In this document: positions 36,276 to 46,675 of the stretch, piece after piece | Numbering within the stretch: the stretch's first letter is position 1 | How the letters are laid out: each line of letters begins with the position of its first letter | NCBI GenBank assembly: GCA_003971905.1 | Contig: RSEE01000069.1 | Coordinates: 186,001-250,000 of the forward strand | Length of the DNA stretch: 64,000 bases | Source of the DNA: Moniliella sp. 'wahieum' | Taxonomy: Eukaryota; Basidiomycota; Moniliellomycetes; Moniliellales; Moniliellaceae | Direction of reading: 5' to 3' | Program-made: the position numbers and the translations under genes | The notes under the pieces: generated by a model | Seen by the model: the letters and a program-made list of their open reading frames with translations, nothing else | What the model was told of the DNA's origin: nothing | Databases searched by the model: none

Positions 36276-36515
36276 TGTTGACTGTGATCCTCTGGCTCCC
36301 AGTCGGTAGACCAGGTTCGCCTCGGTTCCATCGGCTTCCACGCTGACGTCCCTGCGTGTCACTGTCCCTGTGCCCTGCACTCTCTCCTGTGTGACTCACT
36401 GTCCCTGTGCCTAGTCCAGCCTCCTATATAGATGCCTCTGTACCCAGACCCAACTCTGGCTCCAATCCATCACCTTCTCCTCATCCTTCTGCCCGTCCGG
36501 CTCCCTAGGCCAACA
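36276..36515 (+). repeat. LTR 2 (shared middle LTR)
   Basis: The middle LTR is shared by the two internal units. This is the arrangement expected from unequal or ectopic recombination between LTRs. Confidence 0.9.
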
Positions 36516-37432
36516 GAGCTACAATCTGATCCCCCCGGAAGGGGAGCGCTCTTCAAGCAAGCCCACCCCCAAGCCTACAAGCCCAAGCTAAGCCGCCAAG
36601 CCCACAAGACACACCCCGTCCTCCCCCCAACAACACCACCGCCACAATCGGCACCTTACCGCCACAATCGGCATACTACCGCCACAATCGGCATACTACC
36701 GCCCAATCGGCACACTCGTCCCCCACAGATGGGGCAATGATTTTTAGGGACAACACACGACGGAACAAAACGTGTCGGGTATCGTCAACGAGACGAAATT
36801 CCTCCAACGACAAAACGGCGCAGGCGAATCGCAGAAAGCGGGGGTGGCTGCTCATCAAGTGCCCCACCCACGGCTACACGCCCGGATTGCCAATTCATCC
36901 GGGGCACCTGGGGAAAGGATGGGGGGGGTGGTCACCCAAACTTCTTCCACTCCTCTTTTCAACAACAAAGAGAACCCAAACAGATCAAGACGGTTGACGC
37001 ATAGCGCCCGTTCATTTCCCATGCCCAATGGACCCCACTGGCACCAGGCATGCGGAACCAAACAACTACCAAACGCATCCAATTTTGATGCCAAACGACC
37101 TTGGACCGCATTTACTCCAAGTTTCCAATTTTCTTTCACTACACCTATAACTGGTGCTTTTTACTTTTGCCCACCAAATCGCTTCGGGGCGCAACCCCTA
37201 CTACTTTTACTTCTAAGACTTCTACAAGCATCTGGCGGTCGCACAATACACCAACCACAAGCGCTCGGCTCGTTCAGGTGTCATCCTGGACAGCGGGGGT
37301 GTAGGCCAGTCGTGTGGCCATGCACAACTCCAGGCCATTCGTCCCGGTTGCCACTCAAGTCCTCCCCTCTCTACATCCACTGGCAGGAGCTCATCCCACA
37401 ACCGATGTCTCCGGGTTCCCTGGCCAGCGGGG

Positions 37433-37672
37433 TGTTGACTGTGATCCTCTGGCTCCCAGTCGGTAGACCAGGTTCGCCTCGGTTCCATCGGCTTCCACGC
37501 TGACGTCCCTGCGTGTCACTGTCCCTGTGCCCTGCACTCTCTCCTGTGTGACTCACTGTCCCTGTGCCTAGTCCAGCCTCCTATATAGATGCCTCTGTAC
37601 CCAGACCCAACTCTGGCTCCAATCCATCACCTTCTCCTCATCCTTCTGCCCGTCCGGCTCCCTAGGCCAACA
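37433..37672 (+). repeat. LTR 3
   Basis: This is the right LTR, ending CAACA and followed directly by the AAACC duplication. Confidence 0.9.
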
Positions 37673-37913
37673 AAACCCTTCAAGCTTTGAACTGCTGGAG
37701 CTGCCGGCAGGCCTGGTACACAAGGTGGATTAATTGGATTGGGGAAGCAACGTGCAAGTGTATAGTTGCGTACTGTGTTTGTGGCCAAGTGGCCGAAAGC
37801 TCCGCGTGAGCGTGTGGCGTGAAGCTTCAAGCCTAAGATCTAACTATCATAGGGCAAAAGCTTAAAACAGGAGGTATAACCGGATAACCGGTAATCGCAG
37901 TAACTGGCGGATG

Positions 37914-37932
37914 GTGACGCGTGACGCGTGAC
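37914..37932 (+). repeat. TGA-CGCG heptad array
   Basis: TGACGCGTGACGCGTGACG is two perfect heptads plus a third TGA in phase. Confidence 0.9.
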
Positions 37933-38013
37933 GACGCGACGACGCACACTGCAATGCAGTCGGTGTGTGGCGGGCTGGGACTGCGAGATCTGAGACTGAG
38001 TACTAAAAGCCAA

Positions 38014-38030
38014 TGATTAATGATTAATGA
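38014..38030 (+). repeat. TGA-TTAA heptad array
   Basis: TGATTAATGATTAATGA is two perfect heptads plus a third TGA in phase. Confidence 0.9.
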
Positions 38031-39171
38031 CTCAGATTCATTATGCCGAAAGCAGTAGCCGGTGGAGTGGGAGGCAGAACAGGGCAGGGCACGCGAACAA
38101 GGCATTAGGCCTAAGGCCTTAGGTGAGAAGAGGTGTTAGGCAACTGGTCCTGGCTAGATGAAACGCTCCAGGCCTAGTAGCAGCGCTCAGCATCTGGGCG
38201 CTCAGCCTACTAAGCACGTCAAAAGAAGGAAGGTGCGCAAGAGTGTTTTGGGGAGGGGGCTGGGCGCAGACATGAAAGGTGGCGAAGCGTGCTCAGCTGG
38301 GCCTCAGCACTGAGACTCAGTAACTCGGTGCTGAGTTATATATAAGTTAGGATATGCTGTGACATGGGAGTTCACTGAGTGCGGACCGTGGCGGGTGAGG
38401 GAGGTGGTACCGAGGGTACTGGCCCAGCCACTAATAAGCTGCCATAATGCATAATCCATAGGCCTTGGGCGTGCTAGGCCTTTTACGCCTTAGGCCTGAG
38501 CCTCAGGGAGGCACAGGTGTTGCTAAGCTGATGCGCGGATGGCTGATGCACCGGTGGGCGACAGACTGCTCCAGAAGGCCATGGGGCGCAACGCGGCGGT
38601 GGGCACTGGGCGCACACAATGCATCACACACATGGGATACTGTGGCTACGTAGAGCCTCGTGCTACGTATGTGTCCACTGTGTTGACGGTACGTTGCCTG
38701 GCAACCACAGGTCTGCTGCGGACAGGGCATAAAGCAGGCACCAGGGCAGCGGCCACGCATGGCCGCCCGCGGCGTCCCAAGTTCCCCGATTCCAGCACCC
38801 ACAACCCACAACCCCAGGAGAAGACGGACGGGCGGCGGAGGCTAACCTGGCGCCGCGCAATGGCACCTCGCACCTGGCAACTGCTCCCAGCAGCCAGCAA
38901 GCGCAGGCGGCTATATAGGTGCGGCTGCCAGCACCTCGGCCTTTTCTCTACCCCACCCCCTCCGTCTCTCCGTTTCTTCTTCTCTGCGGTTGCCCGGCAC
39001 TTCTTCTGCTCACGCGGTGGCGCTCGGCCTGATATCCATCCATACCCTCCCCCTCCCTCCTTGCCCCGGCCGTCCCACCCACACCCCATACCTGCAGCAC
39101 GACCTCCTCCCTTCCCCTTTTCTTTGTTTCCTTGATTTCTCTCTTCCTTCCCTCCCCTTCTTTCTTTCGCC

Positions 39172-40885
39172 ATGACGACCACCGCCCGTTTTTCCGGCCC
39201 CACCGCCTTTGCGCCTGTTGGGTATGGTACCATCTCTATCTCCATCCCCCTCCTCTCCGTTGCGCCTTTTGTGCACACTCTCACCCCGGCTTGTTTTTGC
39301 CAGCTGTCTTCCCCTGGCACCCACGCCCCCCCACGAACGCTGTGACGACGCTTCGTCAGGCGCGGCAAGCCCCTCGTCGGACGGTATGCAAAGCGAACTC
39401 ACTCAGCCCTCGCGCCCCCCTCACCCCCCGATACGACTCACAAGCCCTCGCGCTCTTCTCGCGGCGAGGGCGACGAATGGGCCCCGCGCCCTCCCAATGC
39501 TTGGATCCTCTACCGCAGCGATAAGAGCCAGGAGCTCAAGCGCCGCAACCTCTCCAACCCCCAAGTCGCCTCCATGAGCAGCCGGCAGCGCCAGGCTGAA
39601 ATGTCGCGCGAGATCTCGGTGCTGTGGAAGAACGAGTCCAAGACCGTCAAGGACCTGTATGCGCGCCGCGCCGAAAAAGAACGGGCAGATCATCGCCAGC
39701 GTTACCCCGTATGTCAACCCCTCTCCTCCCCCTCGCCGAGCCTCCTACTACCGTTTTTTTGCCCCGTTTCCTCACTGTGTATGCTGACCGTCTTCTCTCC
39801 CCTGCTGCGCAGAACTACAAGTATCGCCCCAAGCGCCGGACAGCCGAAGCGAGCAGGAGTATGTATGCGCTGCGGCGTCACAGCTCCTTTGATCCTCTCC
39901 AGCTCTCAATTGCGAGAGAGAAGGGGCCGATGAGCGCAGGCATGTTTGACTCGCGCGCTTCCTTGGCTGGCTACACCTCTACCACCCCGCATACGCCCCC
40001 CTCCATCGCTGCTGCACTTGGCAGCGCACGCGAGCCACCAGACCGGGCCGTACTATGTTCCTTCCTCCGGTAGGGTCCTCCTACACCGTCGCGAGTGTAC
40101 CGGCTGGCCCACACATCGCTTCCACGGTCCAACTGCACCGTTCCACCGCATCTCCACTTTCTTCGGCGCACTTGTTCCCCTCCGTGCCTCTTACCTATGC
40201 ACCCGACTTGGCGCTTTCGGCCCCACCTACGACGGGCCCAGGCTCCAGCGTCGTTCCTACTTTTCCACGGCCGGTTTCCCAACCCGGCCTATCCTCCCGC
40301 CCCTTTTCTTTGGCTACGCCACAGTCGCATGAATTTGACGTGACCTCCACCCCGCTGCCCCTCCTGGGCAAGCCCCGCTTGTCCTCCACCGACTCGTCCA
40401 TATCGGATCTGGCGCCGTACACGTCAAGCAAGCTGGACCCCCCTTTTCTTCTCCCGGTCTCCTCTCAGCCCCTGACGGCGGCGGCACCGTGCACGTTGCC
40501 TCTCAACACGCCGCACCTGGATGCGCCTCTGTCCTTGCTGGATCCATGGGGTAGCCTGGACCCCGTTGACCCCAAACCCACCTTCCGCCCTAGCTTTACG
40601 TCGTCGCACCCCCATCCTCATCCTAATCCTAATCCTCATCCTCATTCCCATTCTCATTCCCATTCTTATTCTCACCACCCCCACCACCCGATCCAACCGA
40701 ATGGGAAGGCCAATCGCCCCTCTCGGCTCCGCACACGCTACCCTCTACTACCTCACTACCTCTCTTCCCGGCCGGCTCGTCTTGTCGGATCCTGCGGACC
40801 AAGACGGGCCCCCAGTCTTTTGTTCTCGTTCTTCTTCCCCTCTCACCACGTCTACTTCTCTCCTGTTCGCCCCGCCGCCGCGTGA
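39172..40885 (+). CDS. HMG-box transcription factor (Prf1/MATA-HMG-like)
   Basis: This is a sequence-specific DNA-binding protein with one HMG box. After MTTTARFSGPTAFAPVG an intron (39222-39303) leads into a Pro/Ser-rich stretch. The box then reads PRPPNAWILYRSDKSQEL, REISVLWKNESKTVKDLYAR and EKERADHRQRYP. A second intron (39719-39812) splits the box end before NYKYRPKRR. The RPPNAWILYR start and the YP-NYKYRPKR end are the hallmarks of the fungal MATA-HMG class, which includes the Ustilago pheromone-response factor Prf1 and mating-type proteins. The long C-terminal part is rich in Ser, Pro and Thr and has a His/Pro repeat from a hexanucleotide array at 40611-40676. One frame break lies in a C-run near 39425 and another near 40040. 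Its target genes cannot be told. No pheromone or receptor gene is nearby. Confidence 0.72.
40611..40676. repeat. CATCCT/CATTCC hexanucleotide repeat
   Basis: About eleven degenerate units encode alternating Pro/His/Asn/Ser in the HMG-box protein. Confidence 0.85.
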
Positions 40886-41967
40886 GCTGTGCTTCTGCGT
40901 GGCTTGGTTTTCTCCTGCTTTTTTGCTTTTTTGCTCTCCACACTTGTCTCGCTTTTGTCTTTTTTTTTGCTCGTTCACGACCCCCCTCTCTTCTATGCTC
41001 GCATCTTGTTGGCCCAGGTTAATTTGTCTCTCCGTTCCACGGTCGTGCCGATCGATACACAGTTCACCGTTCACCGTCCACCCTCCCCCTATGCCACATG
41101 CGCCCGTCTAATAATGCTGCTGTCAAGTCGCCGGAATAATGTATTCGCTCTGCCCTTCCTTGGGCTTTCCATACATGATGCGTCTTCTCTGACCATCTCA
41201 TAATATCTCGCACTATAGTCCCTCTCTCCTTCCCTCCCTTCCTCTCTCTCATGGAGTGCCTAGCCCAGATCGCCGAACCGGCGCACGAGGTGGGAGAAGA
41301 ATCGTTTCCCACTCGTCCTCAATTGCTGACCGTGAGGTCCCTGTGTCGCCCTCCACATGGGCTGCCAGGTTCGGGGTGCACGGTGCGCCACGGTATTATG
41401 GGACCATATCGCTCTGGCGCGGCCTGTTGCAACGGCCTGGGGGGGGCGCGTGGACCCGTGCTAACCTACTGCGGCGCGCCTCGAATCAACCGTATCGCAT
41501 AAGGATCACCTCAGGCCTCAACTGATACCACTTCCAGAACATCAGACCAGTGGCGCGTCCGTTCGCTCAGCCAGCTACCCCAGTGCGCAGAAAATGATCA
41601 GTGTGAATTGCCCCCCCCCCCCGCCCCCCCCGGGCACCGATTCACCGCATTCCCCGACCAAAACGGGACCTGCTTCCCCCCTGACTAATGCCTGCTATAT
41701 ACGAATCAGCATAACCACGGCCGGTACCTATTCCTCCCCGCCCTCACCTCTTCCCTCCTGCATACGATGCCTACATGACCTTTCCCCTGTTCTATCTATC
41801 CACCGCTTCTCTCGACTCGGCCCCCACACGCTCTCACAACGTTCACGCGATCCGTCATTACAACACTACTGCCTTGCTCTAGCTCCAGAGCAGAACAAGC
41901 ACGCCGTCGCAGCCGTCGCCGTCCAAATGCCACAGCATGGGCACGGGACCGGCAACGGCCCGAGGCT
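40886..41967. other. Convergent intergenic region
   Basis: It lies between the 3' ends of the HMG-box and CENP-C genes. T- and CT-rich sequence (40900-41250) is consistent with 3' UTRs. A long C-run, interrupted once, lies at 41609-41634. I see no gene. Confidence 0.55.
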
Positions 41968-44217
41968 CTAGGCACAGGGAAGGGACATGGCGCCTCGGTC
42001 CCGGCCCGATCCGGCCTCACCGTCGACGTGTACCCGTCGTGGGCGTCGCCTGGCCCTGGCCGGACAGGCTGGAAGCTGATGCGCGTGGGCCCAAGGGGTG
42101 GTGGAGCAGTGCCGAGGCTGGTGCCGGGGCTGGGGTAGCCGTGGTCCTGCGTGGCTGCACCGACGCGCGCAGGGCGAGCGAGGAGAATGGCGAAGAGTAC
42201 GCGATTGGGTAAAGAACAGTCTCAGTTCCCGCGCACCCACATTCTCAATCGAATACGCATTGCCGCGCGGGACGAGGAACATGCCGCCCGGCGCAATGGT
42301 AAATGCGCTGCGGCCGACTTTGTTAAGGGCGACGCCTTGGATTACCACAAACACCTGTTGGATCCCGTGTTAGTCAGTTGATTGGCCTGTCCCCTGCCCA
42401 ACTCAAGGGGGAATTCGAAGGGGCACGTACATAGTGTTGTCCTTGCTAGACTTGGTCGGTTTGCTCCCGCCGACCGGAACGGACAGCACGCCGGCGGCCA
42501 ACGCATCGTCGGCACTCAACAGCTTTTCAAACCCATACGTCTGGCCTTCGAACGTACGTGGGTTCATCTGCATCGACGTGCACGCAATCGTTCGTTCCAC
42601 TTCTTGGTTCAGATCGGGATCCCACACCACCTGAACCCGCTCCGTCGCTTCGTCCATCCCATCCTCCACCGCCACATTGTCCGCTGTCGGGTCCAGCTCA
42701 ACAAACCCATCGTCTTCGTCGGCAGAAAGCACCTCCTGGTCCTCCCCGTTCTGCTTCGCCTTTCCATTCGCCGCGCTGCCGATCCCCCAGTCCGTCGGAC
42801 CGCAGCTCTGGCTTTCTTGCCCTTGTGGAAGCGCAGCCCGGAAAAGGTCCCTTCGTCCTCCGCCCGATTGACACGGTACACTCGCCGCAACGTCGGACCC
42901 GGCACGCCTGCCGTCTCCCCCTTTCCCAAACTCGGACGACCGTACTCGGCTCGCTCGCCACGCCACCATTCCAGCGGCTTGATCCGATGGCGCGTTCCGC
43001 GTCGTAGCCCGCCATCGGCTTCGGCCTCCTGCCCTTCCCTAGCCAGTTGCACCCTCTCCTCTTCCAACCGGGCGCTCGGGTCGGCGGGACGAGCACGGGG
43101 TGCCTTGCCGGTCTTACCGCCCTTGGCTGCTCCACGGCGGCGCGGAACAGGAGCAGGAGCAGGCACATCTTCTCGCCTCACTGCCCTCACCAGCATCGGC
43201 ATCAGTGTCGGCATCAGCTTGCGGTAGCTCGTCCGGGAGCTCGGGGGAGAGCTCAGGGGAAGGCACGGGATGCTTGCGCGGTCGGCCACGCGGCTTGGCC
43301 TTGGGCTTCGGAGGCACCGCCGTCGGGGACGGAGCATGGCTTGGTTGGGTTGCTTTTGCACGCCCACGCGCAGGCGCCGTCTTGGTTGTCGGTTTGGTCT
43401 TGGACCGCTTGGCCGGCGCAGCATTCACTGCTTGTCCTCGGCGTTTCCGCGGAGGGGGGGACGCATCCTCCTCATCTTGCTCCTCCTGCTCTTCCTCATA
43501 TTGTTCGTGTTCGTGTTCTTGCTCTTGCTGTTCCACTTCTTTCCACGTTGCACGGCGAAGAGATGCGGGTTGGACCGGACTGCGCGTAGCCGCCGGAGCG
43601 CGTTTGGCCGCCCGAGGCTGTGGACGCGTGCGAGGCCGGGACGAGGAGGCCGGCTGTTGTGAAGCGGGGCCAAGGCCGAAGCCAGCTCTTCATCATCATC
43701 ATCGTCGTCGTCGTCGTCCCCTGGCTCAGCCTCGGCCATCCAACTGTAATTGCCGGGCTGGGGCTGACGGCGCGTACGCGTACGCGTCGACGCGGCGGGA
43801 CGCACGGAGGTGAAGAGGGAAACTGGCTGATCGATCGCGGGGTTGCGGCGGCGCTGGTCCGAGCGACGGGCCGAACGGGGGGGGATCGCTTCCTCTTCCT
43901 CCTCGGAAAGCAAGGGGGACAGCGCGTCGTTGGCAGTGAACACGCGTCTCCTCTTCCTCCACCACCTCCTCCTCCACAGCAGGGGGGAGGCACGGTGTTG
44001 GTGGCGGCGGCGGTGCTCGATGCTGCGCTCGACGGCGGCGCTGGGGGTCGCTGGGCGGGGCAGTGTCCATGTCGGTGGTGCTGCTGGGGTTGGCGGCGCG
44101 GGTGCGGAAGAGGGACTCCATCTGGGCGCGCATGGCGGAGGGGTCGGCGGGGATGGCGTCGGGGCGCATGCCCGTGCGGCTGCCGACGCCGCGCTCGTAG
44201 AAGCGGTGGGTGGCCAT
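41968..44217 (-). CDS. MIF2: Centromere protein C (CENP-C/Mif2)
   Basis: This inner-kinetochore protein binds CENP-A nucleosomes and links them to the Mis12 complex. It starts at the ATG at 44217 with MATHRFYERGVGSRTGMRPD, matching the N-terminal Mif2 motif that contacts the outer kinetochore. A long acidic and basic low-complexity middle follows. The CENP-C motif reads RHRIKPLEWWRGERAEYGRP near 43000, with the Trp pair and Arg residues that contact the nucleosome. The C-terminal cupin dimerisation domain reads LFVVIQGVALNKVGRSAFTI, GGMFLVPRGNAYSIENV and LRLFFTQSR near 42220-42350. An intron at 42355-42430 (GTACGT...CAG) precedes the cupin end. Frame breaks occur in the low-complexity parts and after the cupin, so the stop at 41968 is provisional. 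It lies 326 bases downstream of VMA1 on the same strand. Confidence 0.9.
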
Positions 44218-44543
44218 GGGCGGCGGGGGCGGCGGGCGGGGCAGACGCGGCGGAGAGGCGACGGAGGCGGGAGCGATGCTGCGGACGCGCCGGACGGCTT
44301 CCTTGGTGCGCCCGACGCGCCGCCCAGATGCGCCGGCGGCTCCGGCGTGGCACCAGCCACTTACCTCAGCCGCCCCGCCCCACACTGCCCCGCCGCCGCG
44401 CGCACCAACCCTAGCAGCCCGCCCCGATCGGCCCACGTCACGTGCACGCGTCCGCTATCGAACCCACTACTTATGTCCTGACCCGCCCTGCCCCTTGCCA
44501 GTCGCAGTTGAACCAATCCATTCAGGCACCCCCACCCCCATCC

Positions 44544-46430
44544 TTAGTCCTGCAGCGAACGGAACGACTCGGCAATGTCCTCGTTGAGCTTGTTGTACAC
44601 CGCATGTACTTGGCCTCGCCCTCTTCGGCGACTCAAACTTCTGCTGCGTCAGGCGATACAGGATCTCCGACGAGTGGTCCTTGATTCGCGCCCACGTCAG
44701 GTCCGGGTTGTTGGCCAGCGCCGCCTGTGCCTTCTCGTGGTAGTCAATCATGTTCTTCAGCATCGCACTCGTCTTGCTGAATGGCGAGAAGGCGTCGTAC
44801 TCCGAGATACCGTTCTGCGCCAAAAAGTCATTCTTAAACATCGCCGCCACATCCAGCGTGATCTTGTCCCCCTCGCCCAACGCCGACTTGCCCACCAGCT
44901 GCACAATCTCCGCCAGGTCCGTGTCCTTCTGCAGCAGCGACTTGGCCTTGGACCGGTACTGCGTAAAGTCACGCTGGCACGCGTCGTACCAGCCCTCCAG
45001 CGGGTTCAGGTACTTGGAGTAGGACAGGTCCCAGTTGACCGACGGGAAATGCTTGCGCTGCGCCAGCTTCTTGTCCAGGCCCCAGAATGCACCGACAATG
45101 CCCAGCGTCGCCGACGTAACCGGGTCGGAAAAGTCACCGCCGGGCGGGGAGACGGCTCCGACAATACTGACACTGCCTTCGCGCTCGGGACTACCCAAGC
45201 ACTTCACCTTGCCCGCACGCTCATAGAAGGAGGCAAGCTTGGCACCCAGGTACGCAGGGTACCCCGAGTCGGCCGGCATCTCAGCCAGACGACCCGAGAT
45301 CTCACGCAGCGCCTCGGCCCAGCGCGACGTCGAGTCGGCCATCATCGCTACATTGTACCCCTGGTCACGGAAGTACTCGGAGAGCGTGATACCCGTGTAG
45401 ATCGACGCCTCACGAGCGGCGACGGGCATGTTGGAGGTGTTGGCTACCAGCGTGGTACGCTTCATGATCGGATGCTCCTCTCCATCCTTAATGAGGGTAA
45501 GCTCAGGGAACTCAGCCAGTACCTCAGCCATCTCGTTGCCGCGTTCGCCGCACCTATGAAAGGGGGGTGTCAGTAGGAATATCTAGGGAGGGGGGGCGGG
45601 CAGGTTCAGCATACCCAACGTAAGTGATGATATCCGAGTTGGAGTACTTGGACAGCGCTTGGGAAATAACCGTCTTGCCGCACCCAAAGGCACCGGGAAT
45701 GGCGGTCGTACCACCCTGGATACCGGGGAAGAGAGCATCGAGGATACGCTGGCCCGTGAGAAGAGGTGTGTCCGACTTGAGCTTCTCCGCTGTCGGGCGC
45801 GGAGCACGGACAGGCCAGAGCTGAAGCATCGTGTGCTGGTCTTCACGCCCTGGAACTCCGTCTCCAACCTACATCCTCCACATTGTATGAACCAGCCTCG
45901 GCAATGTGGGTGATGGTGCCCATGGCACGCGGCCCAAGCATGAGCTTGTGGTCCTTCAGCAACGCATTCTCAAACACGGAGCCGTAGATGTCACCGCCCG
46001 AGATGTGGTCGCCGGTCTTGAAGTTGACCGGCTTAAAGTCCCATTGCTTGGTGCGGTCCAGGGCCTGGGTGTTGATGCCACGCGGAATGTAAATACCGCC
46101 GCTTTGCTTCATGATGCCCTCGAGCGGGCGCTGGATACCGTCGTAGATGTTCTCCATCAGACCGGGGCCTAGCTCAACACTCAGCGGTTTGCCGGTCGAC
46201 AGCACGGGGTCTCCAACGCTGACGCCGGACGTTTCTTCGTACACTTGGATCGTGACCTTGTCCTTGTCGATACGGATGATCTCGCCCACGATTCGTCGTG
46301 ACCGACACGGACCAGCTCGTACATCGACGAGCCAATCATGTTCTCAGCAACGACGACGGGCCGGAACTCCGAATACGGAGCCGAAGCGGGACTCGCGCTC
46401 GTCGCGGATCTTGGCCAGGCCGGCAGACAT
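44544..46430 (-). CDS. VMA1: V-type proton ATPase catalytic subunit A
   Basis: This ATP-hydrolysing subunit of the V1 sector drives proton pumping into vacuoles and other acidic organelles. It starts [20 protein letters not shown] at 46430. [20 protein letters not shown] follows, then the non-homologous region with [14 protein letters not shown], the Walker A motif [20 protein letters not shown], Walker B region [20 protein letters not shown], and the C-terminal domain ending [15 protein letters not shown] at the TAA at 44544. One intron, 45554-45614, interrupts the Gly codon of TYVG just before CGERGNEM. No intein is present at that point, where many yeasts carry one. Frame breaks occur near 46365, 46290, 45860, 44630 and 44595. 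It is divergently paired with ELP3. Confidence 0.97.
45554..45614 (-). other. Spliceosomal intron at the VMA1 intein insertion point
   Basis: This 61-base intron (GTATGC...ATAG on the minus strand) falls after the second base of the Gly codon in [12 protein letters not shown]. The yeast VMA1 intein sits between this same Gly and Cys. Confidence 0.9.
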
Positions 46431-46675
46431 GGCGGGCAGAGCGGAGGGAGGGGAAAAGACAGAGGGTGGTGGTGGTGGTGATGGTGGTTCGAGCGCCCAC
46501 CTGCGCCGGCGCTCTGCCTCGCCTCCCCCGGGCGGGCGGCGGCCCTTTTCGAACTGCCCCAGTACGTAATCCGCCGCCGAATTTCGCCCGCGAAACATTT
46601 CAACTAGGCTGCTTGGGATGGCCATCCGCCCGACCCGCTTTTTTTTGTGGCAGTCGCTCTCTTCCACCAGCCAGC
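46431..46675. promoter_or_regulatory. Bidirectional promoter, VMA1 / ELP3
   Basis: Only 245 bases separate the two start codons, so both genes must be driven from here. It contains a CACCAC/GTGGTG repeat near 46470 on the VMA1 side and a T8 tract just before ELP3. Confidence 0.6.

Larger units (their letters stand above)
35119..37672 (+). mobile_element. Tandem non-autonomous LTR retroelement (TRIM-like), LTR-int-LTR-int-LTR
   Basis: Three copies of a 238-240 base LTR alternate with two copies of a 917-919 base internal region. The LTRs begin TGTTG and end CAACA, the standard TG...CA inverted ends, and carry a TATA-like CTATATAG. The whole array is flanked by the direct repeat AAACC (35114-35118 and 37673-37677), the expected 5-base target duplication of one insertion. 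The internal region is too short for gag-pol and I recognise no reverse transcriptase or integrase, so it depends on other elements for movement. It holds a 20-base minisatellite (ACCGCCACAATCGGC core, about four units). The LTRs are nearly identical, so the insertion and the tandem duplication are recent. Strand is assigned from the TATA-like box position. Confidence 0.88.
37678..39171. other. Intergenic region before the HMG-box gene
   Basis: No gene is seen. It contains ACCGG/TAA repeats near 37880, TGA-CGCG heptads (37914-37932), TGA-TTAA heptads (38014-38030) and AGGCCTAA repeats (38105-38122). The last 230 bases are strongly CT-rich and probably form the promoter and leader of the HMG-box gene. 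Confidence 0.6.

Noticed and set aside
35249-37503. Host protein genes in the duplicated 1.16 kb unit
   Set aside because: The open stretches repeat with the unit and lie inside the LTR element. They belong to a non-coding retroelement interior rather than host genes.
45550-45620. Intein in VMA1
   Set aside because: The yeast insertion point is present, but only a 61-base spliceosomal intron is found. There is no endonuclease or splicing-domain sequence.
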